Of a DNA stretch of 64,000 nt, positions 9,208 to 16,391 are shown in pieces. A program made the translations under genes and the position numbers. Location: positions 310,001-374,000 of the forward strand of contig NZ_JAEQNB010000001.1 in NCBI RefSeq assembly GCF_016722965.1, in the 5' to 3' direction. The notes under the pieces are model-generated. The model saw only the letters and a list, made by a program, of their open reading frames with translations. It was not told the DNA's origin and ran no database searches. Origin of the DNA: Tumebacillus amylolyticus. GTDB taxonomy: Bacteria; Bacillota; Bacilli; Tumebacillales; Tumebacillaceae. Within the stretch, counting starts at the first letter, position 1. Each line of letters opens with the position of its first letter.

Positions 9208-10359
9208 TTACACTTGTACAGGTGTACGTTTTCTGGCTGCGATCAAGATCGTCCCGACCAGCACCACCACTCCGGCCACCGCATACGGCACGGTGGCACC
9301 GACGTTGTGCCCGATATAGCCGGAAAGCACCGGAGCGATCGCCGCCCCCAACCAACGGACGAAGTTGTAGACGCCGGACGTGATGCTGCGCTCATACGGC
9401 GAGACTTCCATGATGTGCGAAGTGAACAGCGCGTTGTTCAGCCCTGAAGCGAGACCCGACACGACGATCAGCACGATGGAGAACGTCATCGACGTCGAGA
9501 AGTACAACAGCCCCGTCGCGATGGCGAAACACAACAGAGCGACCGGCAAGATGCTCTGCGGTTTGAACTTGCGTTCCAACTGGTGGGACAGCATCGCCGA
9601 TCCGTACGCCAGCGCCAACCCCCAGCCGAAAAACACGAAGCCCAGTTGAATCGCCGTCATCTTCAGAACCAACGGCGAGTACGCGAGGATCACGAAGAAT
9701 CCATAGTAGTAGAACATCCCCGACAACGCCACGCGCAGGAACGGTTTGTGCGTTATCAGATGCACCAATTCGCTCATCCCCGCCACTTGTCGCTTCACTT
9801 TGGCCGCCGGTTCGTAGACGAAGAAGATCACGAGCAAGAACGCGAAGAAAATCAACACGGCCGTCCCGATGAACGGATATCTCCACGAATGTCCGCCCAG
9901 CAACCCGCCGACGAGCGGACCGCCCGCCATGCCAAGCCCGATCGCCGCTTCATAGAGCCCGACGGCGGTGTGAACTTTCGGCGTCAACGCGATCAAAAGC
10001 GTCATCGTCGTGGCGAAGAACATCGAGTTCCCCAAGCCCCAGCCGGCGCGAAAGAGCGTCAACTGCGGGATGCCGTTGGAAAATCCACAGAGCAGTGCGA
10101 ACACGGTGACGACGCCCAGACCGATCGTCATCATTCGTTTATCTCCGAATCGGCTGGCGGCAAGACCGGCCGGAATCATCATGATTGCCATCGTAAGAAT
10201 GTAGGCCGTGAACAGCAACTCGACTTGCGTGGGCGTTGCTCCGATCTGTTCGGCAATGATCGGCAAAATCGGGTCAACAACCCCGATGCCCATAAAGGCC
10301 AAAAACGTAGCGAACACGGTAACCCACCGCGCCACTACGGGATTTTTTTCAGTTTGCAT
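9208..10359 (-). CDS. MFS transporter of the drug/H+ antiporter type
   Basis: This 383-residue protein has about 12 hydrophobic helices. The loop between helices 2 and 3 reads GLAASRFGDKRMMTIG, the major facilitator motif A, and GxxxGPLVGG in helix 5 resembles the antiporter motif C of 12-helix drug exporters. It is probably a proton-driven exporter of small hydrophobic compounds; the substrate cannot be inferred. The start at 10359 follows GGGAGGCG, while an upstream start at 10395 has no such site. It is transcribed alone. Confidence 0.88.
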   Translation of the reverse strand: MQTEKNPVVARWVTVFATFLAFMGIGVVDPILPIIAEQIGATPTQVELLFTAYILTMAIMMIPAGLAASRFGDKRMMTIGLGVVTVFALLCGFSNGIPQLTLFRAGWGLGNSMFFATTMTLLIALTPKVHTAVGLYEAAIGLGMAGGPLVGGLLGGHSWRYPFIGTAVLIFFAFLLVIFFVYEPAAKVKRQVAGMSELVHLITHKPFLRVALSGMFYYYGFFVILAYSPLVLKMTAIQLGFVFFGWGLALAYGSAMLSHQLERKFKPQSILPVALLCFAIATGLLYFSTSMTFSIVLIVVSGLASGLNNALFTSHIMEVSPYERSITSGVYNFVRWLGAAIAPVLSGYIGHNVGATVPYAVAGVVVLVGTILIAARKRTPVQV

Positions 10360-10419
10360 ATTTATTTCGCCTCCCGAAACAAATAATAACGCCATTTATT
10401 CCGATCTGTCAAGAAGGGA

Positions 10420-10447
10420 AAAAGGAGCGCCCTCAAAGAGCGCTCCG
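10420..10447 (-). terminator. Terminator overlapping the stop codon of the small membrane protein gene
   Basis: GGAGCGC and GCGCTCC pair around a short loop and the minus strand continues with a T tract. The TGA stop codon of the gene (10433-10435) lies within the hairpin. Confidence 0.7.
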
Positions 10448-10633
10448 ATTTTTATTGCGGGCCAAAACTTTCAAGGAGAGGAGGATGACGGAGTAGACGG
10501 CCGTTGCGGCAATCGTCGCAAACAGCCAATGATCGGTGCCGAGGAACAGGTACAGCATCAAGTGGGCGAGGAGAATCACGGTGATCCAAAGCAAGAGATT
10601 CATGCGGTTGATGAAGCCATACCATCCGTTCAT
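10433..10633 (-). CDS. Small two-helix membrane protein
   Basis: This 66-residue protein has two hydrophobic helices (about residues 11-31 and 36-56) and a basic C-terminus. CCTAAGGAGGTG upstream is a strong ribosome binding site, which supports it as a real gene despite its size. I recognise no family. Confidence 0.7.
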   Translation of the reverse strand: MNGWYGFINRMNLLLWITVILLAHLMLYLFLGTDHWLFATIAATAVYSVILLSLKVLARNKNRSAL

Positions 10634-10752
10634 AGATACAACACCTCCTTAGGGCTTAGTATCGGCAAAAATGGGCGTGCCATGCGTGGCAAGAACCCCC
10701 TCCCATCCATAGACTGGTAGGGATTCATCGGAGCAGAGGAGGGAATTGACAC

Positions 10753-11160
10753 ATGCCGAAAAAAGGCAAAAACACGTCCAAAAACACATCCAAAGCGCAA
10801 GGCACAGCCAACAACAACCAGCAAACGACGCCTCCGAGTCTCGGAGATCAACTTAAAGACCGTCTGAAAAACGTCAACAAAGGCGGTCTGCTCGGGATGC
10901 TCGGTCAAGTTCAAAAAACAACCCCGGACACTTGGAAAGACCCGGAAGCGGTCAAAGAAATGGCGAAGAAATTCGCGGAACAACTCAAGATCCCGGTCAA
11001 CGAAGATCGACTGAACCAATTCATGAAAGCGTACAAGGATGCAACCAAAGGCGGCAACCCGAACGCCAACGTGGAAGACCTGGTCAAAAAGTACGGCAAA
11101 GGCCAAGTCGACGACAAAACGCTCAAAGAAATGCAGAAGTTCATCAAGCCGAAGGACTAG
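10753..11160 (+). CDS. Small basic soluble protein of unknown function
   Basis: This 135-residue protein starts with a lysine, threonine and asparagine-rich disordered tail (about residues 1-32). A mostly helical, highly charged region follows, ending in repeated KxxxK patterns. GAGGAGGGAATT precedes the ATG. It has no signal peptide or membrane segment. The gene lies 9 bases before another small gene and is probably co-transcribed with it. The composition recalls small spore or nucleic-acid-associated proteins, but no motif supports a specific role. Confidence 0.75.
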   Translation: MPKKGKNTSKNTSKAQGTANNNQQTTPPSLGDQLKDRLKNVNKGGLLGMLGQVQKTTPDTWKDPEAVKEMAKKFAEQLKIPVNEDRLNQFMKAYKDATKGGNPNANVEDLVKKYGKGQVDDKTLKEMQKFIKPKD

Positions 11161-11169
11161 TTCAAGCTC

Positions 11170-11379
11170 ATGGGACGCTCCAAACGTCGCAAGCGAGACG
11201 AGCGGGAACAACGGCGGCGGTCGGAGGGCGAGATCGGGTTTGACGGCGTGGAAGTTTCCCTGCCGTCCCCGTTCGCACCTCCTCCGGCATCGGCCGCAAG
11301 CGACCGCTTCTGGCGGTTTGCGGTGGCGTTCCTGATTATCTTCGTCCTGTTGTGGTTGCTCGCCCCCGATCGCGAGTGA
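11170..11379 (+). CDS. Small single-pass membrane protein
   Basis: This 69-residue protein has a very basic and acidic N-terminus rich in arginine (about residues 3-22), a proline-rich linker and one C-terminal hydrophobic helix (about 47-64). The topology suggests a tail-anchored protein with its charged end in the cytoplasm. It directly follows the preceding gene, without an obvious strong ribosome binding site of its own, so it may depend on upstream translation. Function unknown. Confidence 0.6.
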   Translation: MGRSKRRKRDEREQRRRSEGEIGFDGVEVSLPSPFAPPPASAASDRFWRFAVAFLIIFVLLWLLAPDRE

Positions 11380-11413
11380 AAAACCGGCCCTGCCGAGGGG
11401 CCGGTTTTTTTTT
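11380..11413 (+). terminator. Terminator after the two small genes
   Basis: AACCGGCCC pairs with GGGGCCGGTT and is followed by nine T residues. Confidence 0.85.
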
Positions 11414-11432
11414 GTGCGCGTGTTCGAGAAAA

Positions 11433-11464
11433 AGAGGACGGTCGAGTTACTGACCGTCCTCTTG
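11433..11464 (-). terminator. Terminator overlapping the 3' end of the 201-residue protein gene
   Basis: AAGAGGACGGTC pairs with GACCGTCCTCTT around a short loop, and the minus strand continues with T residues. The stop codon of the gene lies in this hairpin. Confidence 0.75.
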
Positions 11465-12052
11465 TTTCTCCTCCGATTGCTCCGATCCGCCGGAGTTGCC
11501 TCCGCCGCCGAGCAGGAAGCCGGCCAGCGGGGAGTTCATCAGCGCCATCAACAGCGTCGACCACTCTCCGGCGGTCATGTCTTTGAACTTGCCGCCGATG
11601 ACTTTGGGCAGCACGCCCTCTTTGTGCAGATGCGTTCCGACACCGTGCAGGGCGTCAAACATCTGATCGGCACGGCTCATGTAGCCGTGGTATTTCTTGA
11701 GGTGGTTGCGCAGTGTCCCGAGGTGTTTCATCGAGTCTTCGGCGAACGTCGGACTCTTGGGATTGGGCAGTTGGAAACTGGGGAACGAAGCACCGCCGGG
11801 CAACGGCGAGCGCTTGGATTTCGGCTTGGCGGCGGGCAGAGACTTGCCGGCGCTTTTTTTGGTGGGCGAGGATTTGGCTTTGGCTTTGGGGGCTGTTTTC
11901 AGTTCGGCTTTGGCGAGTTCAATTTCGGCTTCGAGGATGCGTTTGGTTGTCTCGTAGGTCGGTTGGGACGATTCGAGGGTGGCGAGGCACGCTTGGAGCG
12001 TACGCACGCGTTTTTCGAGCGTCTTGCGGCCCTTTTTCTTGCTTCCGGCCAT
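11447..12052 (-). CDS. Lysine-rich protein of unknown function
   Basis: This 201-residue protein has three parts: a basic N-terminal coiled-coil-like helix (about residues 5-52), a lysine/proline/alanine/serine-rich disordered stretch (about 53-90), and a folded C-terminal part (about 100-175) that ends in a glycine-rich, acidic tail. CGGAGGTG upstream of the ATG is a good ribosome binding site. There is no export signal. The basic, histone-like middle would suit nucleic-acid binding, but that is inference only. Confidence 0.7.
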   Translation of the reverse strand: MAGSKKKGRKTLEKRVRTLQACLATLESSQPTYETTKRILEAEIELAKAELKTAPKAKAKSSPTKKSAGKSLPAAKPKSKRSPLPGGASFPSFQLPNPKSPTFAEDSMKHLGTLRNHLKKYHGYMSRADQMFDALHGVGTHLHKEGVLPKVIGGKFKDMTAGEWSTLLMALMNSPLAGFLLGGGGNSGGSEQSEEKQEDGQ

Positions 12053-12162
12053 AGGGGTACACCTCCGAGCTGGGTCATGTTCCCTATAGGATATGGAAGA
12101 GCATGAACCGGCGTGTGGGCGGATACACTACGTCCGAGACAAAATTCAGGGGAGGGACGCAC

Positions 12163-12417
12163 ATGACGCGCAAAAAAGACGTGCACCAAGACTTTTATGC
12201 AAACCACGGAGGCGTTCACTTCACGCAAAACGTGCCGGCCGATCAAATCAACAATTTCGTAAGAGAACTCCCGAGCGACAAACGGGACAACCTCTTCGAA
12301 GTGTTGGGCGAGTTGGAAACGGCCGGTATGATCAAGATCACGAACGACGGCCGGTTTGCCGACGGTTCCGGCAAGCTCAGCGGGACCGCAGGCTGCTACG
12401 AAGACGACGAGAAGTAA
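12163..12417 (+). CDS. Small soluble protein of unknown function
   Basis: This 84-residue acidic protein has no signal peptide or membrane segment. I placed the start at 12163 because GGGGAGGG ends 7 bases before it; an in-frame upstream start at 12103 has no such site. The middle (about residues 33-60) looks like a helix-loop-strand unit. It is a single gene, convergent with the M6 protease gene. No family recognised. Confidence 0.7.
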   Translation: MTRKKDVHQDFYANHGGVHFTQNVPADQINNFVRELPSDKRDNLFEVLGELETAGMIKITNDGRFADGSGKLSGTAGCYEDDEK

Positions 12418-12458
12418 AAAAAGCCTCCGCACGCATCGGCGTGTGGAGGCTCTTTTTG
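12416..12458. terminator. Bidirectional terminator between the small gene and the M6 protease gene
   Basis: AGCCTCCGCACGC pairs with GTGTGGAGGCT; A residues precede and T residues follow the hairpin, so it serves both convergent genes. Confidence 0.85.
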
Positions 12459-12471
12459 GGTGGAGCGGGAA

Positions 12472-14205
12472 CTACGGGCGAACTTTGGTGGTGATGACGC
12501 CGTTTTTCTCCGCGATGTCGGTCAGCTTGAGCATCGTGATCGGCTGGTAGTAGGAGCCGCTGTAGAAGTCTTTGCCGAATTGCAGGGTGGTTTTGCCGGA
12601 GGTGCCCGGGAACACGTCGCCTGCGTCGCCTGCGTTCATGTTGTTTTCGAGGTCGAAACGGCCGTCCGCTTGGACGATGCCTACGCCGTAGTGCCATTCG
12701 TTCGTGTCGGTGTACATGTCAACCGGGTTGTACGCGCGACGGTCTGCGTTTGCATCTTGGCCTTCGTCCGGACGCCAGAAGTTGCGTTGCAGGACGTTGT
12801 CGTCGACATGGTACACGACCAAGCCGTGCATCTTGTCGTTGAACTGGCCGGTTTTTACGCCGCCGTAACGAGCGAGACCGAGGTCGTAGCCTTTGAGCTG
12901 GCGGTTTTCCAGCAGGAAGTATTCGGTGCCGTGGGTACCGGATACGGTGTATTTGTAGACTTTGTTGGAGGTGGAAGCGTCCGCGATGGAGAGGTCGCCG
13001 CCTTTCCAAGAGTTGATTTCAACCGCATCTGCGAGACCTGCGAAGTAACGGTTCCACGCGTCGAGTTGAACCGGGGTGTTGCCGTTGTATTGCACATAGT
13101 TCGGGAAGCGAGCCCAGGAACCGCCCGCCATGACAGACCAAGCGCCGACGCCTTCGGAGTCGTAGCCATAGTCGTAGAGGTCCGGGAGGCCGAGGATGTG
13201 GCCGAATTCATGCGCGTAGACGCCGACTGCCGGTGCGAACGGGCCGGAGACGAGGGACGGATCGTAGGATTCGCCGTCGAAGCCGGTCAAGTTGCCGCCG
13301 TATTCCGGTTCCATCGAATATTTGGAAACATTGACGCCGTCGACTTTGAGCGGCTCGTTGAGTTCCCATTTGTGAGACCAGAATTGTTGCGGGTCGGTGG
13401 ACCACTCGCCGCCGGTGCCTTCGTGGATGATGAAGATGCCCGGAACTTCGCCGTTTGCATCTGCATATTTGGAGAAGTCGATCGTCGGGTCAGCCGCTTT
13501 GACAACGTCCTCGACGAGGCCTTGTACGTTGTGCGGGTAGTCGCCGAAACCGTTGGCGTTGTAATCGGAGGTCGAAGTCGGCAGAGAGCCGGTGTCGCCG
13601 AAGTAGTAGGAGTACGGGTGCGGAGCGGTTACCCAGCCTACTTTTTCCGGAGAGTCTTGGGTGGTGACGTTCAGCTTGCCGTAGGAAACTTCGTTGTAGT
13701 AGTTGTGCAGCGTACGGTCGGTCGGAGCCGGGGTGCCGTTCGGTGCAGTTGCGTACTTGGTGAATTGCGGAAGTTCAAACGGGTTGTAGGAAGTTCCGTA
13801 GAGCAGGTCGTTGAAGTATTTGGCCGGGATGCGCTCATCCGGAGAGCCCGGGACCGGCGAATGGCCGTTTTCTTCCGGGAACTTGACGAGGATCGCGAGG
13901 TTGTTTTGTGTCGGGTTGAGGGTCAAGCGATCTTCCACGCTTTTGTGAGTCGGGCGGGAATTCGGGTTTTTCTGCTTCTTCGGTTCCGGTTGTTTCGCAA
14001 CGATGCCCTTGGCTTGCAGAGCTTTTGCAACATCCGTTTCGATCGTTTCAGCAGAGAACACTTGCTCTTGGGTGTTTGCAGCAGCGACAGCCGGTTCAGC
14101 GGTCGTCGAGGTCAACGACTTCGCGGATACAACAGGCGCGGACAGCATGGTGGCTGCGGTCAGAGACGAAACCACAGCAAAGGCAACCAATTTTTGCTTT
14201 TTCAT
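12472..14205 (-). CDS. Secreted M6 family metalloprotease (immune inhibitor A-like)
   Basis: This 577-residue protein starts with a Sec signal peptide (KKQK, hydrophobic to about residue 28, cleavage probably near SAKS). A propeptide-like region follows (about 30-105), then the M6 catalytic domain (about 110-400). The zinc site reads HEFGHILGLPDLYD (about residues 331-344), the HExxHxxGxxD form of M6 peptidases. The family includes Bacillus InhA, a secreted zinc protease that degrades host or environmental proteins. InhA proteins are near 800 residues, so this shorter one probably lacks the full C-terminal region. GGGGGAGGT precedes the ATG. It is transcribed alone. Confidence 0.92.
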   Translation of the reverse strand: MKKQKLVAFAVVSSLTAATMLSAPVVSAKSLTSTTAEPAVAAANTQEQVFSAETIETDVAKALQAKGIVAKQPEPKKQKNPNSRPTHKSVEDRLTLNPTQNNLAILVKFPEENGHSPVPGSPDERIPAKYFNDLLYGTSYNPFELPQFTKYATAPNGTPAPTDRTLHNYYNEVSYGKLNVTTQDSPEKVGWVTAPHPYSYYFGDTGSLPTSTSDYNANGFGDYPHNVQGLVEDVVKAADPTIDFSKYADANGEVPGIFIIHEGTGGEWSTDPQQFWSHKWELNEPLKVDGVNVSKYSMEPEYGGNLTGFDGESYDPSLVSGPFAPAVGVYAHEFGHILGLPDLYDYGYDSEGVGAWSVMAGGSWARFPNYVQYNGNTPVQLDAWNRYFAGLADAVEINSWKGGDLSIADASTSNKVYKYTVSGTHGTEYFLLENRQLKGYDLGLARYGGVKTGQFNDKMHGLVVYHVDDNVLQRNFWRPDEGQDANADRRAYNPVDMYTDTNEWHYGVGIVQADGRFDLENNMNAGDAGDVFPGTSGKTTLQFGKDFYSGSYYQPITMLKLTDIAEKNGVITTKVRP

Positions 14206-14259
14206 TTCAGTACCTCCCCCTTTTTACTCGACGAACACAGAATTGTCGAATGTGTCTAA

Positions 14260-14288
14260 AATATAATCCACGAAGTCCGAAAAGTCAA
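14260..14288 (-). promoter_or_regulatory. Sigma-A promoter of the M6 protease gene
   Basis: On the minus strand, TTGACT and TATATT are separated by 17 bases. They lie 55 bases upstream of the start codon. Confidence 0.6.
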
Positions 14289-14412
14289 CGGAAAGTTTGA
14301 CACAGATGCTGTTTTTGATTTAACATTATTAAATTAGGGAGGGGTTCCGTTTAGTATCTACGAATGGCGAGTTTGGTCGTTTATAATAGAAGAAAAAGGG
14401 AGGCGGCAGAGG

Positions 14413-14895
14413 ATGTTCTGGAGCGGGAAAAAGCGCGGAATTGGGGCGTTGTTGGGGATTTTGGTGATGATTTGGGGGCTGCTCGGCTGTGGGGGAAGTG
14501 GAGAAACACAGGAGCAGAAACTGACAGAGTTTAAGCAAGCGCACCAAGCGATTTATGATGCGTGGCAAGCACAGACGACTACACAGTTGCACGATTTGCT
14601 TTCCAAAGGCTTGGCCGATCCGCTGTTGTCGCAGCAGATGAGCCAGCAAACGGCGGTGATGCAGCAGCGACTGATGGCGAATGAGCGGCACATTGTCAAG
14701 AAGATTACGTTTAATCAACTGGATATGTTGAAGGATGGCAAGGAAGAGTTCACTGTCTACGCTGATTGGACAGTCGACGGTGTACGCGAGCACGGAGACG
14801 TGCATGAAATGACCGTTTCGTACAAAAAACAATTCCACGTGGTGAAACAAAAAGACGGCACCTGGAAGATCGACGAGATGTCGGATAAAAAATAA
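14413..14895 (+). CDS. Putative lipoprotein of unknown function
   Basis: This 160-residue protein has a lipoprotein signal: basic start, hydrophobic segment (about residues 9-24) and a lipobox with Cys26 followed by glycines. The mature part is a helical region rich in glutamine (about 32-100) followed by a strand-rich end resembling the NTF2-like or DUF4829-like folds of small lipoproteins. It should be anchored to the outer face of the membrane. A purine-rich GGGAGGCGGCAGAGG precedes the ATG. Function unknown. Confidence 0.75.
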   Translation: MFWSGKKRGIGALLGILVMIWGLLGCGGSGETQEQKLTEFKQAHQAIYDAWQAQTTTQLHDLLSKGLADPLLSQQMSQQTAVMQQRLMANERHIVKKITFNQLDMLKDGKEEFTVYADWTVDGVREHGDVHEMTVSYKKQFHVVKQKDGTWKIDEMSDKK

Positions 14896-14907
14896 CCGTG
14901 GTACGAC

Positions 14908-14956
14908 ATAAAAAAAGCCGCTTCGGACGCTCAGCGTCGAAACGGCTTTTTTTATT
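14908..14956 (+). terminator. Terminator after the lipoprotein gene
   Basis: AAAAAAGCCG and CGGCTTTTTTT enclose an inner stem with ACGCTCAGCGT; the hairpin ends in seven T residues. Confidence 0.8.
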
Positions 14957-14991
14957 GAAGACAGACTTTCTTGAAAAGGCACTCCATGAGA

Positions 14992-15065
14992 GCGTCATCC
15001 TGAAGAGCGTCTTCTTGAGGGCATCTTCTTGAAACGTGTCTTCTTGAAGAGCGGCCTTGGTAGAG
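14992..15065. repeat. Degenerate 15-base tandem repeats
   Basis: About five diverged units of roughly 15 bases follow one another, of the form GCGTCTTCTTGAAGA. They lie between two convergent genes and carry no convincing open frame. Confidence 0.5.
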
Positions 15066-15088
15066 GCGTGCTCTTTTTAGGTTGTGTA

Positions 15089-16273
15089 TTATTGCAGTTG
15101 TTTGAGGAACGCTTCGAGGCGGTCCATGGCTTTGGCGAGGTTGTCGCGGGAGGTGGCGTAGGAGATCCGGAAGTTGTTGGGCGCGCCGAAACCGGAGCCC
15201 GGGACGAGCGAGATGTTCGCTTGCTCCAAGAGCAACGCTGCGAAATCATCGCAGTTGTTGATGGCGTTGCCTTGGTACGACAAGCCAAACGTGCCCGCAC
15301 AGTTCGGGAATACGTAAAACGCCCCGGACGGTGCATCACAGGTCACATACGGCATCGCACGCAGACGCTCCAACACATAGTCTCGACGCCAGCGGAATTC
15401 CGGCACCATCGTCTCGTCTTGGTGATCGAGGGCGGCTACGGCCGCTTTTTGCGAAATCGAAGCGGGGTTGGCCGTGGTATGGCTTTGGAACGACGTCATC
15501 GCTTTGACGATCGCTCGGTCTGCCGCCAAGTAGCCGACCCGCCAGCCGGTCATGGAATAGGACTTGGAGAACCCGTTGACGACGATCGTGCGCTGCTTGA
15601 TGTCGTCGCCAAGGCTTGCGATGGAAACCTGCTCAACACCGTAGACCAACTGGTCGTAAATCTCGTCGGAGATCACATAGAAGTCATGCTTGCGAATGAC
15701 TTCAGCCAGAGCTTGCAATTCTTCCGGCGTGTAGACGGCACCCGTCGGGTTGCTCGGAGAGTTGAGGAGCAGAACTTTGGTCTTCGCGGTAACTGCCGCT
15801 TCAAGCTGTGCCGGGGTGATCTTGAATCCGGTGCTCTCGTCGGTCGGGATCACAACGGGAACTCCTTCGGCGAGGCGAACCATCTCCGGATAGGAAACCC
15901 AGTACGGAGCCGGCATAATGACTTCATCGCCGGGGTTGCACAGCGCCATGAAGGCGTTGTACAGCGAATGCTTCGCGCCGGACGAGACGAGGATGTCGTC
16001 GGCCGTGTAGGAAAGGCCCTTGGTCGCGAGTTGCTCCGCGATTTTCTTGCGCAGTTCCACGATGCCCGGCACGGCGGTGTACTTGGTGAATTGTTGGTCG
16101 ATGGCGAGCTTCCCTGCCACACAAGCAACCTCCGGCGTGCCGAAGTCCGGCTCACCGACGCTCAAGTTGATCACGTCGATGCCGTCGGCGATCATCGCTT
16201 TCGTTTTGGTGTCGATGGAAAGCGTCGGGGACGGGGCGATGTTCTTGACCCGGTCTGACAGTCCAAAAGCCAT
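15089..16273 (-). CDS. Class I pyridoxal-phosphate aminotransferase (aspartate type)
   Basis: This 394-residue cytoplasmic fold-type I enzyme contains the PLP-lysine segment NGFSKSYSMTGWRVGY (about residues 230-245). It also has NLSVGEPDFGTP near 35, NSPSNPTGAVY near 170 and the C-terminal arginine segment FRISYATS, all typical of aspartate aminotransferases of the Igamma group (AspB/AspC-like). It should interconvert aspartate and 2-oxoglutarate with oxaloacetate and glutamate. GGAGGGAAACCGA precedes the ATG. It lies downstream of the penicillin-binding protein gene on the same strand, separated by a hairpin. Substrate range beyond aspartate cannot be settled. Confidence 0.9.
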   Translation of the reverse strand: MAFGLSDRVKNIAPSPTLSIDTKTKAMIADGIDVINLSVGEPDFGTPEVACVAGKLAIDQQFTKYTAVPGIVELRKKIAEQLATKGLSYTADDILVSSGAKHSLYNAFMALCNPGDEVIMPAPYWVSYPEMVRLAEGVPVVIPTDESTGFKITPAQLEAAVTAKTKVLLLNSPSNPTGAVYTPEELQALAEVIRKHDFYVISDEIYDQLVYGVEQVSIASLGDDIKQRTIVVNGFSKSYSMTGWRVGYLAADRAIVKAMTSFQSHTTANPASISQKAAVAALDHQDETMVPEFRWRRDYVLERLRAMPYVTCDAPSGAFYVFPNCAGTFGLSYQGNAINNCDDFAALLLEQANISLVPGSGFGAPNNFRISYATSRDNLAKAMDRLEAFLKQLQ

Positions 16274-16345
16274 TTCGGTTTCCCTCCAAACCCTATGTTC
16301 GAATACTTTTACAATACCCTCGTGATGTAGCTAGGTCAAGCAAAC

Positions 16346-16374
16346 GGCGGGTCGGTTTTGCGCCGACCCGCCTA
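16346..16374. terminator. Hairpin between the penicillin-binding protein and aminotransferase genes
   Basis: GGCGGGTCGG pairs with CCGACCCGCC around a short loop. T residues after it are sparse on either strand, so termination may be partial. Confidence 0.55.
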
Positions 16375-16391
16375 TTTTACTCCTACTGTAT

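Noticed and set aside
12460-14259. A 599-codon plus-strand frame opposite the M6 protease
   Set aside because: It reads antisense through HEFGH-encoding DNA, lacks a start signal and has a low-complexity valine/arginine composition typical of shadows.
15044-15077. Hairpin read as a terminator of the aminotransferase gene
   Set aside because: The T tract lies on the plus strand while the gene is on the minus strand, so it cannot end that transcript by itself.
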